DNA from: Aquimarina sp. BL5
Lineage (GTDB): Bacteria; Bacteroidota; Bacteroidia; Flavobacteriales; Flavobacteriaceae
Assembly: GCF_003443675.1 (NCBI RefSeq)
Contig: NZ_CP031963.1
Location: 2,999,501 to 3,063,500, forward strand
DNA: 64,000 bases
Direction of reading: 5' to 3'
Positions 19,120 through 28,444 of the stretch are shown one piece after another. Both the position numbers and the translations under genes were made by a program. Under the pieces are notes generated by a model. That model was not told the DNA's origin. It saw only the letters and a program-made list of their open reading frames with translations, and ran no database searches. Each line of letters starts with the position of its first letter. Positions within the stretch are counted from its first letter, which is position 1.

Positions 19120-20619
19120 ATGAAAAGTTTTTACATTACCCTATTGTGTGCATTACTTATATGCATCAATGCTACCTCACAAACCGATAATTGCGAAGGC
19201 AATTGGTTATCTACTAGTGGCAATAAACTGCTTGACTCCGATGGAAATGAAGTAATTCTAGCTGGAGTTAACTGGTTTGGTTTCGAAACTCAAATAAGTA
19301 TCCCTCACGGATTATATGCTAGGGATATTGAAGGGATGTTGCAGCAGACAAAAGATTTAGGATTCAATTGTCTTAGAATTCCTTGGCATAATATGATGCT
19401 AAGAGACGGTGCTACTTTTCAAGAAGCAAATTACTGGGTAAAAGATCCTTATACATATGACGGAACACCAGAAAACGGCCCATATTCTAATTTAGGGCTT
19501 CAAGGGCTTACGAAACCTATTGAGGTTATGGATTATTTGATCCAATGGTGTCAGGATAATGATATGAAAGTTATATTAGACTGTCATTCCAGAAACCCTG
19601 ATGCATATTTAGTTGAAAAACTATGGTATACTGAAAACGTATCAGAAGAACAATGGATTGAGGACTGGGTATTTATGACGAATAGATATAAAGACTTTGA
19701 TGCCGTAATTGGTATGGATATCAATAACGAACCTAATGGAAAAATAGATAACCCTGAAGGAGCTCGTTGGGGAACCAATGACCAATATGATTGGAGATTG
19801 GCTGCAGAAAAATGTGGAAATGCCATTTTAGCAGCGAACCCAAATGTATTGATTATGGTAGAAGGTATTGAAGCTTACAATAAACCAGATGGTACCGAAA
19901 CTTCTTACTGGTGGGGAGGAAACCTACAAGGTGCTCGAGATTTTCCTGTAAGACTTAGTGATCCTACAAAATTAATGTATTCTCCGCACGAATATGGCCC
20001 AACAGTATTTGCTCAAGAATGGTTTACAGCGGCAGATTTTCCAGATAATATGCCAGGGATATGGGAAGAACAATTCAATTTCTTAAATACAGAGGGAACC
20101 TCGCCTCTACTTATTGGAGAATTAGGAATTAAAGGACAAGGAGGATTAGATGAAATCTGGTTCCAGAAATTTATAGACTTTATTAAAGAGAAAAAACTAC
20201 ATTTTACATTTTGGGCATTAAACCCTAATTCTGGAGATACAGGTGGTATATTTGATAATGATTGGAGTACGGTGGTTCAATGGAAAATGGATTATTTACA
20301 ACCAATTTTATCAAATCCAATCCCTAACTGCTCTGCAGGTAACGTATTAAGTATAAATGATCTATCAGATATTTCATTTAGCGTATATCCGAATCCTGCA
20401 ACCCAAATAATAAACTTTAGCTTTAAAGAAGGAACTATTGCATCAATAGGTATTTATGATCTTAACGGAAGAGAAATAAGCGTACTTGATGACAATGAAG
20501 TATTGTCTTCTAACAGCTATACATATGATGTTTCTAAACTAGCTTTAGGGATGTATTTGTCTAAGGTTACTCTTGCAAATTCGAAAGAAACTTTCACTAA
20601 AAAAATACTTATTCAATAA
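19120..20619 (+). CDS. Secreted GH5 family glycoside hydrolase (endoglucanase-like) with T9SS sorting domain
   Basis: 499 residues: signal peptide (ending NATSQ), a GH5 barrel (residues ~25-400) and a type A T9SS sorting domain (~415-499: FSVYPNPATQI, IYDLNGREISVL, GMYLSKVTL, KKILIQ). GH5 hallmarks are LAGVNWFGFET, LGFNCLRIPWHNMML, ILDCHS (His156), MDINNEPNG with acid/base Glu204, SPHEYGP (His290, Tyr292) and LLIGELGIKG with nucleophile Glu334. The family mostly cleaves beta-1,4-glucans or mannans; the HEYGP and NEPNG forms resemble cellulases. It probably acts on polysaccharide at the cell surface or outside. No SusCD pair lies nearby, so it is not in an obvious utilisation locus. A strong terminator follows. 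Confidence 0.93.
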   Translation: MKSFYITLLCALLICINATSQTDNCEGNWLSTSGNKLLDSDGNEVILAGVNWFGFETQISIPHGLYARDIEGMLQQTKDLGFNCLRIPWHNMMLRDGATFQEANYWVKDPYTYDGTPENGPYSNLGLQGLTKPIEVMDYLIQWCQDNDMKVILDCHSRNPDAYLVEKLWYTENVSEEQWIEDWVFMTNRYKDFDAVIGMDINNEPNGKIDNPEGARWGTNDQYDWRLAAEKCGNAILAANPNVLIMVEGIEAYNKPDGTETSYWWGGNLQGARDFPVRLSDPTKLMYSPHEYGPTVFAQEWFTAADFPDNMPGIWEEQFNFLNTEGTSPLLIGELGIKGQGGLDEIWFQKFIDFIKEKKLHFTFWALNPNSGDTGGIFDNDWSTVVQWKMDYLQPILSNPIPNCSAGNVLSINDLSDISFSVYPNPATQIINFSFKEGTIASIGIYDLNGREISVLDDNEVLSSNSYTYDVSKLALGMYLSKVTLANSKETFTKKILIQ

Positions 20620-20642
20620 CAGACTTTATTAAACTAATATGT

Positions 20643-20678
20643 AAAAGCAACTAGTTACCGAACTAGTTGCTTTTTTGT
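20643..20678 (+). terminator. Rho-independent terminator after GH5 gene
   Basis: A 14-bp perfect stem (AAAAGCAACTAGTT with AACTAGTTGCTTTT), 4-nt loop, then a T run, 24 nt after the stop codon. Confidence 0.92.
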
Positions 20679-20767
20679 TTATGATGCTTAGGAAATAAGC
20701 CTAGACAGAAGCCGTTTACAAACGATTAAGTCGGATTATTGTATCTTGCTGATTTAAATATAACACA

Positions 20768-21118
20768 ATGCAAAAAGACTGTCCGGAATGTGGTGAAAAA
20801 ATTATCGGTCGAGCCGATAAAAAATTCTGCAGTGATTACTGCAGAAATGCTTTTAACAATAAAATTAATAAGGATAGTAAAAATCTAGTAAGAAATATTA
20901 ATAATCGCCTCAGAAAAAACTATAGGATACTAGAAGAACTCAATCCCAACGAGAAAACAAAAACTACAAAATCAAAACTTATCGCCAAAGGCTTCGATTT
21001 TCAACATTTTACAAGTATTTACACAACTAAAGTCGGTACGATATATTATTTTGTATATGATCAAGGGTACCTTCCGCTAGAAAATGAATATTACGCTTTA
21101 GTTAAAAGAAATAGCTAG
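20768..21118 (+). CDS. Small zinc-ribbon protein
   Basis: 116 residues. The N-terminus CPECGEK with FCSDYCRNAFNN (Cys5, Cys8, Cys21, Cys25) is a four-cysteine zinc ribbon like those annotated DUF2116 or ribosome/DNA-associated zinc ribbons. A basic helical linker (NINNRLRKNYRILEEL) and a short C-terminal domain (KLIAKGFDFQHFTSIY, YYFVYDQGYLPLE) follow. This layout is common in Bacteroidota and has no known function. Its stop lies 1 nt before the GIDE-domain gene, so they form one operon. Confidence 0.82.
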   Translation: MQKDCPECGEKIIGRADKKFCSDYCRNAFNNKINKDSKNLVRNINNRLRKNYRILEELNPNEKTKTTKSKLIAKGFDFQHFTSIYTTKVGTIYYFVYDQGYLPLENEYYALVKRNS

Positions 21119-21119
21119 T

Positions 21120-21833
21120 ATGCATATACTTAACATTTTAAAACTTGATTTGGGAAACGGAGGTTTCTTTTTTATTTTCCTCTTTGGAGTTATTATATTT
21201 CTAATTTTTTCGCGAATTTACAGTAAGAAAAACAGAATACTCCGGAAATTAAAGGAGTATCCTTTCAAGAAAATTCAACTCTGCAAAGAAAATGAATATA
21301 TAAAAATCAAAGGGAAAGCTTTTCCTATTAATGAACCTTTTATATCTCCTATCGGAAAAAGGAAATGCTTGTATTATAAAATACAGGTAGAAGAAAAAAG
21401 AAGCAACGGAAAAAGCAGCTCCTGGAGAACCATTATTAAAGAAGAGAAATTTCAGGACTTTATCATTGAAAGTCAGGGTGATAAAGCTATAGTCTCTACA
21501 AAAATTCCGAAAAGCGCTAAAACTGTTTATCTTAATCAAGACGTAGAATATACATCAGGAACCTGGAATGACCCCCCAAATTTTTTGGATCAATATTTAA
21601 AATCTCACGGTAAAGATAGTACTGGATTATTTGGTTTTAATAAAAGCATACGTTATCGAGAAGGAGTCATAGAAATAGGAGAAAAAATCACAATATTGGG
21701 TACAGGAAACTGGAAAGAGTCCGATCAAAATCTTGATCGATACTCTTCTAAAAGTTTATATATATCTGGTGATAGTGAAAACAAACTAATCATAACAGAT
21801 GATCCTAAGGCACAAGAGTTAAAAAAGAAATAA
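21120..21833 (+). CDS. Membrane protein with GIDE (MULAN/E3-ligase-associated) domain
   Basis: 237 residues. One N-terminal membrane segment (FFFIFLFGVIIFLIFSRIY) is followed by a cytoplasmic domain with the pattern of the GIDE/BAM domain, which in eukaryotes precedes the RING of mitochondrial E3 ligase MUL1: IKIKGKAFP, PFISPIGKRKCLYYKIQVEE, WRTIIKEEKFQDFIIES, IREGVIEIGEKITILGTG-like sequence and a C-terminal SGDSENKLIITDDP. There is no RING here, so ligase activity is not expected. The bacterial role is unknown. It follows the zinc-ribbon gene by 1 nt; possibly the two products work together, though this is inference. Confidence 0.8.
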   Translation: MHILNILKLDLGNGGFFFIFLFGVIIFLIFSRIYSKKNRILRKLKEYPFKKIQLCKENEYIKIKGKAFPINEPFISPIGKRKCLYYKIQVEEKRSNGKSSSWRTIIKEEKFQDFIIESQGDKAIVSTKIPKSAKTVYLNQDVEYTSGTWNDPPNFLDQYLKSHGKDSTGLFGFNKSIRYREGVIEIGEKITILGTGNWKESDQNLDRYSSKSLYISGDSENKLIITDDPKAQELKKK

Positions 21834-21836
21834 AAC

Positions 21837-22307
21837 CTACTTGTCTCTCCAATTCTGGCTATTCATTTTTAGGGCTGCTTTCATTACGTCCTTTTGACTA
21901 ATCTGCCCTACTAGCTTGCCATCTTCTAAAATTGGAAATCGTCTTCTTTTAGTTTCTAAAAACTTATTTGCAGCATCAAAAATACTAATGTTTCCATCGA
22001 TGGTCTCCACATTTTTTACCATAAACCTTTCTACATTAGCATCATCAATAGGCATGTTATAATAACGACTTTCATTTAACTGTTTGATACAATCTCCTTC
22101 AGAAATAATACCTAGCAATTCATTTTGTTCATTGACAACCGGACCACCTGAAATTTTGTTTTTTACTAATGACTCCATTACTTCCAAAACGGACTGTTTT
22201 GGAGAAAAAGTAATCAAATTTCTGGTCATATAATCCGAGACTTTAATCGGTGTATTATCTTGTTTTTTTACCTTAGATCTAGCGCCCTGAAAACTTATAA
22301 TTCCCAT
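21837..22307 (-). CDS. CBS-domain pair protein
   Basis: 156 residues consisting almost entirely of two CBS domains: VSDYMTRNLITFSPKQSVLEVMESLVKNKISGGPVVNEQNELLGIISEGD and a second starting VERFMVKNVETIDGNISIFDAANKF and ending RRFPILEDGKLVGQISQKDVM-like sequence (quoted in parts: MTRNLITFSPKQSV, GGPVVNEQNELLGIISEGD, RRFPILEDGKLVGQIS). CBS pairs bind adenine nucleotides or S-adenosyl compounds and regulate other proteins. No partner domain or adjacent target is evident. It is convergent with the GIDE gene with a 3-nt gap, so transcripts must overlap or end inside the coding regions. Confidence 0.9.
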   Translation of the reverse strand: MGIISFQGARSKVKKQDNTPIKVSDYMTRNLITFSPKQSVLEVMESLVKNKISGGPVVNEQNELLGIISEGDCIKQLNESRYYNMPIDDANVERFMVKNVETIDGNISIFDAANKFLETKRRRFPILEDGKLVGQISQKDVMKAALKMNSQNWRDK

Positions 22308-22491
22308 AATAATAGTGATTTAGTGAATCTTAAATATAGTCATTTTACATTACTTATTCAATGGATTTTTAACATTTATAATAGTAAAATCTTATTTTAT
22401 TACCTTTATCACAACTAATAAAACAGATAAATATTAGTTATTACTAAAAAAACTAACACTCGTGACACTTATCTTAATAGATATTAAATAA

Positions 22492-22614
22492 ATGAGACAA
22501 ATAGCAATCAAATTGATAAAATTGAGTTTACTAACATTTCTTTTATACGTTTCCATTTTTGTAATAAATACTTACCTACATCTCTTCACGCAAACTAACA
22601 CAAACAACCAATAA
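22492..22614 (+). CDS. Small membrane protein (40 residues) upstream of the M28 peptidase
   Basis: ATG at 22492, TAA at 22612-22614, and the peptidase ATG 3 nt later at 22618. The peptide starts MRQIAIKLIKLSLL, continues as one hydrophobic helix (LLTFLLYVSIFVINTYL) and ends in a polar TQTNTNNQ tail. Such tight spacing suggests translational coupling. It could be a single-pass membrane partner of the M28 protein or a leader peptide. The basic N-terminus would put it N-in. The rest of the 22308-22491 gap shows no other feature. Confidence 0.55.
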   Translation: MRQIAIKLIKLSLLTFLLYVSIFVINTYLHLFTQTNTNNQ

Positions 22615-22617
22615 CTG

Positions 22618-25020
22618 ATGAAAAAAATTCTTTCAGTACTCACACTTATATTAATTGTTTTCTCTGTTTGGTATACTTTTTATAGTAGTATGCCTCAGCA
22701 AATTTCTGGTCTCGACACTCCTGAAGAAGAATTTTCTACTTTGCGAGCACTTGAACATGTTAAAAAAATATCTGAAAAACCCCATTACTTAGGTAGCCCA
22801 GGACATCATGAAGCTAAAGATTATATTATAGAAGAACTCAAAAAACTAGGCTTATCACCCGAAATTCAGGAAGGTTTTTCTATCGGTGATAAAGGTAGTA
22901 TGAGCAAACCTCAAAATATAATTGCTAAAATCAAAGGCACATCAGAAGAAGGCAAAGCATTACTCCTCCTCTCACATTATGATAGCAGTCAACATTCTTC
23001 CTATGGAGCAAGTGACGCAGGAAGTGGTGTTGCAACTATTTTAGAAGGTATTAGAGCGTATATAGCTCAAAACAAAACTCCTAAAAATGATATTATCATA
23101 TGCATTACAGACGGAGAAGAGTTAGGCCTAAATGGAGCTAATTTATTCGTATCAGAACATCCATGGACGAAAAATGTAGGCCTTGTACTAAATTTTGAAG
23201 CTAGAGGAAGTGGGGGAAATTCTTATATGTTGATGGAAACCAATGGTAAGAATGGTAAAATGATTGAAGAATTCATAAAAGCAGATCCACAATTTCCTGT
23301 AACAAATTCATTGGCATATAGCATTTATAAATTATTACCTAATGACACTGATTTAACCGTTTTTAGGAGACACGGAGATATAGAAGGATATAATTTTGCT
23401 TTTATTGATGATCATTTTGATTATCATACTGCCAATGACACATGGCAAAATCTAGATCTGAATACGTTACAACATCAAGGTAGTTACTTAATGCCTCTAT
23501 TAACTTATTTTTCTAATTCTGATATTACAAATCTGAAATCAGAAGAAGACTTCTTATATTTTAACGCTCCAATATTTAAGATTATTAAATATCCATTTAG
23601 CTGGATTTACCCTTTACTCGGGTTGGCTATTTTTCTATTTATTGGTTTCATAGTGTATGGAAAAGCTAGGTTTCGTATTAATGCAGGAGAAGTCGGAAGT
23701 GGGTTTTTAGCATTTATTATTTCTGTAGGTTTAGCAGGGGCTTTAGGTTTCGGACTTTGGAAATTGATATTGATCATTTATCCGGAATACAATGATATTT
23801 TGCACGGTTTCCCCTATAACGGATATTATTACATTGCAGCAGCTATATTACTGGCTGTTGCTGCTTTCTTTAAAGTATACAGTATTTTTGATAATGTAGA
23901 GGAACTACCCAGTATATTGGTAGCGCCTTTATTTTTCTGGATTGTAATTTGTGGAGGTGCTGCTATTTATTTAGAAGGTGCTAGTTATTTTGTTATTCCT
24001 GTAATTCTCTGTCTTTTATGCCAGTTTGTTTTGATTAATCAGAAAAGACCATTTCCGATACTGATGCTCATTTTATGCCTTCCAGCTATTTTTATGATTG
24101 TACCATTTATAGCCTCATTTCCAGTTGCTTTAGGATTAAGAATTGCTTTTGTCTCATCTGCACTAACCGTTTTACTATGTACATTACTCCTACCAGTAGT
24201 AGGTTTTTATGCTAAAAAAAGTATGCTAGGTACTGTCGTATTTGTATTAGCATTAGTATGCCTTGGAGCATCTCACTTTAAATCCGATTTTAACGAAGAA
24301 AGGCAAAAGCCAAACAGTTTAGTTTACATAATACACGAAGATCAAAATAAGGCTTATTGGGCATCTTATGACCATACATTAGATTCCTGGACAAAAAACC
24401 ATATAGATCGTCTTAAAAATCTAGATAAAGATTGGAATCAAAACACTATTGAAAGTAAATATAGTAACGCTTTCAACTATGTGAATAATGCTTCCTTAAA
24501 AGATTTTAAATCGGTAAAGGTCGAAACCTCTTTTGACAGCATACAAGGAGATAAAAGAATACTGGATATTTGCCTTCGCCCACAACGCAATATCAACAGG
24601 ATTGATTTGTTTATGCGTAAATCTTTTAATTTTGAAAGTTTATTGGCAAACGGAGTTGCTCCAAAAGATGTAACCAATAAAGACGGATCTGTTTATAATG
24701 CATTCACTAATCGCTGGAATAATCGTTTATTGACATATCACCTAAGAGATAATGAGCCCCTAGAGTTAAGAATGCAGTTTCATAAGGATTCTGTGCCAGA
24801 AATCGTTGTATATGAATCCTCATACGATCTGCTTGAAAATGAGGCTTTTTCTATTCCAAAACGTTCTGAAACGATGATTCCAAAACCCTTTATCCTGAAT
24901 GACGCCATTACTATTAAGAAAACTTTGAGATTCGAGTACACTGAAAAACCTCAGGATTCCACATCTTTGCAAAAAGATCAATCTACAAATTTATCAGAAG
25001 ATAATGAACAAACAAATTAG
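22618..25020 (+). CDS. M28 family metallopeptidase with multi-pass membrane domain
   Basis: 800 residues. An N-terminal membrane anchor (ILSVLTLILIVFSVWYTF) is followed by an M28 aminopeptidase domain with the two-zinc site: LLSHYDS (His120), YGASDAGSG (Asp133), DGEELG (Glu167/Glu168), FEARGSGG (Glu194) and DDHFDYHTANDT (His270). After residue ~310 come about eight membrane helices, then a C-terminal soluble beta-rich domain from ~575. The order matches the ER metallopeptidase 1/Fxna-like branch of M28. It likely cleaves short exported peptides on the periplasmic side of the inner membrane. The preceding 40-residue gene and the epimerase gene (17-nt overlap downstream) form an operon. Confidence 0.9.
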   Translation: MKKILSVLTLILIVFSVWYTFYSSMPQQISGLDTPEEEFSTLRALEHVKKISEKPHYLGSPGHHEAKDYIIEELKKLGLSPEIQEGFSIGDKGSMSKPQNIIAKIKGTSEEGKALLLLSHYDSSQHSSYGASDAGSGVATILEGIRAYIAQNKTPKNDIIICITDGEELGLNGANLFVSEHPWTKNVGLVLNFEARGSGGNSYMLMETNGKNGKMIEEFIKADPQFPVTNSLAYSIYKLLPNDTDLTVFRRHGDIEGYNFAFIDDHFDYHTANDTWQNLDLNTLQHQGSYLMPLLTYFSNSDITNLKSEEDFLYFNAPIFKIIKYPFSWIYPLLGLAIFLFIGFIVYGKARFRINAGEVGSGFLAFIISVGLAGALGFGLWKLILIIYPEYNDILHGFPYNGYYYIAAAILLAVAAFFKVYSIFDNVEELPSILVAPLFFWIVICGGAAIYLEGASYFVIPVILCLLCQFVLINQKRPFPILMLILCLPAIFMIVPFIASFPVALGLRIAFVSSALTVLLCTLLLPVVGFYAKKSMLGTVVFVLALVCLGASHFKSDFNEERQKPNSLVYIIHEDQNKAYWASYDHTLDSWTKNHIDRLKNLDKDWNQNTIESKYSNAFNYVNNASLKDFKSVKVETSFDSIQGDKRILDICLRPQRNINRIDLFMRKSFNFESLLANGVAPKDVTNKDGSVYNAFTNRWNNRLLTYHLRDNEPLELRMQFHKDSVPEIVVYESSYDLLENEAFSIPKRSETMIPKPFILNDAITIKKTLRFEYTEKPQDSTSLQKDQSTNLSEDNEQTN

Positions 25021-25828
25021 TATCCTAGGTACGGGATGGTTAGGACTACCATTAGCTAAAGCTTTACTAAAAGAAAAATATATCATTAAAGGTTCTACAA
25101 CCTCTGAGGATAAATTAACTAATCTAAAAGATGTAGGCATCCATCCATCTCTTATTAAAGTTAAAGAAAGTGGTCCCAAAGGTTCTATAGATTCATTTTT
25201 AGAAGGAAGTGAGATTCTTATAATTAATATTCCTCCGGGACTAAGAAGAAACCCAGAAAGCAATTTCGTAGATAAAATTCGAAATTTGATGCCATTCATA
25301 GCAAAATCAACCATCAAAAAGACACTTTTTATTAGTTCAACTTCTGTTTTTGCAGATCAGGAAGAATTTCCTTTGATTACATCAGAAACTATCCCCAATG
25401 CATCTTCAAACGCAGGAAAACAATTAATACAAACGGAACAGGTTCTGCGAGATAATCCAAATTTTGAAACTACTATACTACGTTTTGCTGGTTTGTTTGA
25501 TGCCCGAAGACATCCTGCAAGTATGCTTTCGAAAAGAAAAAATATCAAAAATCCACAGGCACCAGTAAATCTAATTCATAGAGAAGATTGTATAGGCATT
25601 ATTAAAAGAATAATAGAAGTAGATCACTGGAATGATACTTTTAACGCATCCTATCCAGAACATCCGCCAAAAGCTGAATACTATAGTACAATCTGCAAAC
25701 AAATGGGACTAAAAATCCCCGATTATGATTATGAAACTTCTTCTAAAGGAAAGGTGATTGATAGTAACAATTTACAAAATGAATTAGAATATAGTTTCAC
25801 TCATAGCTTAGGCATATCTACTAAATAA
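25004..25828 (+). CDS. NAD(P)-dependent epimerase/dehydratase-like protein (SDR extended, YeeZ-like)
   Basis: 274 residues with an N-terminal Rossmann nucleotide motif ISILGTGWLGLPLAKALL, KGSTTSEDKL after strand 2, and FISSTSVFAD at the usual serine position. No clear YxxxK follows, so classic epimerase catalysis is doubtful; the pattern resembles YeeZ-type SDR proteins. The start overlaps the M28 gene by 17 nt in another frame, so translation is probably coupled. Substrate unknown; cytoplasmic. Confidence 0.85.
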   Translation: MNKQISILGTGWLGLPLAKALLKEKYIIKGSTTSEDKLTNLKDVGIHPSLIKVKESGPKGSIDSFLEGSEILIINIPPGLRRNPESNFVDKIRNLMPFIAKSTIKKTLFISSTSVFADQEEFPLITSETIPNASSNAGKQLIQTEQVLRDNPNFETTILRFAGLFDARRHPASMLSKRKNIKNPQAPVNLIHREDCIGIIKRIIEVDHWNDTFNASYPEHPPKAEYYSTICKQMGLKIPDYDYETSSKGKVIDSNNLQNELEYSFTHSLGISTK

Positions 25829-26172
25829 AATTATATAGAAATTCATTACTTCTACCAACGTATCTATAACAAGTACAATAAATTTCTCAATTGAAACACT
25901 CATCTATCTAGGTCATTCTGCCTCCCTTTAAATTCTTAGGTTATTATCTTTTAAATTCTTTTCTCAAATATTGAATATTACAACCTAATAATAAGCTCCT
26001 GTAATAGCTTTTTAACTTCTCGTAGATATATTTTTAACAATTCTCTTCCATTAAAAAATCATTACTAATTCTAATTTATATCAAACAAATACTAATTCAT
26101 GATTAAGGCCTTATAGATAACGACTTAGATTTATCAAAGAACAATCGCCAATTTTTAACAAAGTAACAAATC
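25829..26172. other. Intergenic gap, no recognised feature
   Basis: 344 bp, AT-rich. I found no plausible ORF, hairpin with T tract or clear TAnnTTTG element, though the promoter of the following secreted protein must be here. Confidence 0.4.
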
Positions 26173-28365
26173 ATGAAATTAAACTATTCAAATGCTAAAG
26201 GATTCAAAAAACGGATATCCTTTGTCTCAATCATACTTCTATCTGTTTGCATAACATCTGTATACTCTCAAAATAAGGTTGGAGACCCTGGAGTCACCTT
26301 CGACCCAAGTAAATATGACAGTAGATATCCGCAAATGAAAAAATGGGAAACTGCTGGAGTAAGAGGAGGCATCCCTTTTATGAATGATCTAAGAATTGTA
26401 AAAACTCTTAATAACGGCGACAATAGTATTGCAATCAATAAAGCAATTAATGATGCTTCAAAAGAATCTGGTTTAGTAGCTGTTTTATTAAAAAATGGGA
26501 GCTATACTATCAACCAACAAATATCTATGAAATCCAATGTTTGTCTTATAGGTGAAACCAGAAATGGAGTAAAATGTGTTATTAAAATGAACAGAGGAAG
26601 CGCTTTCTATTTTAATCAAGTGCGTAAAAGTGGTATATACAATTTAACTATTCAAGGTAGTTGGGGAAAACCAAAATACCCATGGAATTATAGTTTAAAT
26701 GCCAATGACGAACTACCTAATAATGATAACATTTCTGTAAAGTTTAGAAAGTCTTCTGATTGTTGGTTAGATAAAGTAAATATTTATGATTCTGCAAAAG
26801 ATCCTGTTAGGGTTCCTTCTAATCATATTACGCTACGAGATCTTAAAGTGGATGGAGCTCATAAAAAAGCAGGAGGTGCGCAAGGCTATTTTTTTATTCA
26901 AGGTGCCTATAATTTAATTACAGGATGTGAAATAACACATTTAAGACATATTTCATTGCAAGGTGGTAATGTAGAATATAATGTGGTTTATGATAATGAT
27001 TTTAGACAAGAAGTAAGTTTTCATAGTGGAGATAATGGAAATAATTTGATTGAGAACAACAGAATTACCCTACCTAAAGATATGCCTAACTCTAAAGCAG
27101 ACACTCCCAATGCTCCTTACAATAATAATCAAGAACCTAACTACTATGCAATTATGGGACCTTGGTCTACACAGCATCAAAACTCTAATCATCCAAATTT
27201 TGTTTTCAAAAACCAATGTAAAGAAGAGAATCATAATGGTACAACACCTTGGTCAAATCCTTCAATATTGTACAAAGGCCCCAGAAAAGTAAAACCAGCC
27301 AATCCTGCTACTAATTTTCCTGCTTTACCTACGAGTCAAACACCAAGTGGGGGAACATTATACCCTGTTATGATTGAGGACTCCAACCCTCAGAATGAAA
27401 TCCCAATAGTAAGCTTTATTAACCCTAATCAAGATGCTCAATTTGATCCGGGAACAAGTCTAAAGCCGATAGTCAATGCTATCGATACAGATGGAACTAT
27501 ATCAAATGTAAAGTTATATTTAAACAACGAATTAATAAGAGAAGAAAAGTATGCTCCTTATGAATGGGGACATATAAGCGATAGAGATTCTCAGCTAAAA
27601 AACCTACAAGAAGGAACATACACTTTAAAAGCTATTGCTACGGATAATGAAGGAGGAGTTCAGGAAGCTATCATAAATATCAAAATTGGCTCTAACTCTA
27701 CCGCTCCAATCGGACAGCTTATATGGTTAAAATCTATAATAAACAATCGATATGTTGTGGCAGAACAAAAACTACCTAACGCCCCTTTAGAAGCTGACAG
27801 AAAAGCTTTAGGGTCTTGGGAAAAATTCACGGTTATTGATGCCGGAAACGATCTTATAGCATTACAATCATTGCCAAACAAAAAATACATTTCAGCAGAT
27901 AAAATCATTGCAAACACATACCCTTTAGTTGCGGATAAATCTATAATAAATTCCGCTGAAAAATTCGAATGGATTGATCTTGGAGACAACAGAGTAGCAC
28001 TAAAAGCAAATATTAATGGCAAATATGTGCAATCCAGACAAAATCAAAATGATTCTCCTCTTTACGCAAGAGGTAATGTGATTGCAGGATGGGAAACATT
28101 CACTTGGGGTATTACCTCCAAAAAAGAAAATGATCCTTCTACAAATGAATCAATACAGATATATCCGAATCCCGCAAAAGATTATATTAGTGTTGTAGGA
28201 CTTACTACAGGAGATTATATCTCTATTTATGATTTGAAAGGTAAACTGATACGAACAGTAATTGCTAAAGAAACAGATGAACAATTAGAAGTATCTGAAC
28301 TATCGAAAGGTATGTATATTGTTTCCATATTTGGAGGTGCTAAATTAAGATTCCTTAAAAAGTAA
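26173..28365 (+). CDS. Secreted multidomain protein: beta-helix, Ig-like, fascin-like, T9SS sorting domain
   Basis: 730 residues. After a signal peptide (ending SVYSQ) comes a right-handed parallel beta-helix with pectate-lyase-superfamily style: GVRGGIPF, AINKAINDASKESGLVAVLL, GSYTINQQISMKSNVCLIGE and IENNRITLP. Around residues 410-510 is a bacterial Ig-like domain (VNAIDTDGTISNVKLYLNNE). Residues ~515-655 form a fascin-like beta-trefoil (NNRYVVAEQ, NKKYISADK, NGKYVQSRQ), a module found on agarases and other marine glycosidases. The end is a T9SS domain (IQIYPNPAKDYISVVG). A surface polysaccharide lyase or hydrolase is likely; the substrate and catalytic residues are not assigned. Confidence 0.85.
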   Translation: MKLNYSNAKGFKKRISFVSIILLSVCITSVYSQNKVGDPGVTFDPSKYDSRYPQMKKWETAGVRGGIPFMNDLRIVKTLNNGDNSIAINKAINDASKESGLVAVLLKNGSYTINQQISMKSNVCLIGETRNGVKCVIKMNRGSAFYFNQVRKSGIYNLTIQGSWGKPKYPWNYSLNANDELPNNDNISVKFRKSSDCWLDKVNIYDSAKDPVRVPSNHITLRDLKVDGAHKKAGGAQGYFFIQGAYNLITGCEITHLRHISLQGGNVEYNVVYDNDFRQEVSFHSGDNGNNLIENNRITLPKDMPNSKADTPNAPYNNNQEPNYYAIMGPWSTQHQNSNHPNFVFKNQCKEENHNGTTPWSNPSILYKGPRKVKPANPATNFPALPTSQTPSGGTLYPVMIEDSNPQNEIPIVSFINPNQDAQFDPGTSLKPIVNAIDTDGTISNVKLYLNNELIREEKYAPYEWGHISDRDSQLKNLQEGTYTLKAIATDNEGGVQEAIINIKIGSNSTAPIGQLIWLKSIINNRYVVAEQKLPNAPLEADRKALGSWEKFTVIDAGNDLIALQSLPNKKYISADKIIANTYPLVADKSIINSAEKFEWIDLGDNRVALKANINGKYVQSRQNQNDSPLYARGNVIAGWETFTWGITSKKENDPSTNESIQIYPNPAKDYISVVGLTTGDYISIYDLKGKLIRTVIAKETDEQLEVSELSKGMYIVSIFGGAKLRFLKK

Positions 28366-28393
28366 ATTGACGTATTATCTTTGCTCAAAGTAA

Positions 28394-28427
28394 TAAAAAA
28401 ACCCGAAGCTATACTTCGGGTTTTTTT
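28394..28427. terminator. Bidirectional terminator between the beta-helix gene and sdhB
   Basis: Symmetric stem AAAAAAACCCGAAG with CTTCGGGTTTTTTT around a 5-nt loop. A-tract and T-tract flank it on both sides, so it can end both converging transcripts. Confidence 0.93.
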
Positions 28428-28444
28428 ATTCACATAGATAAGTT

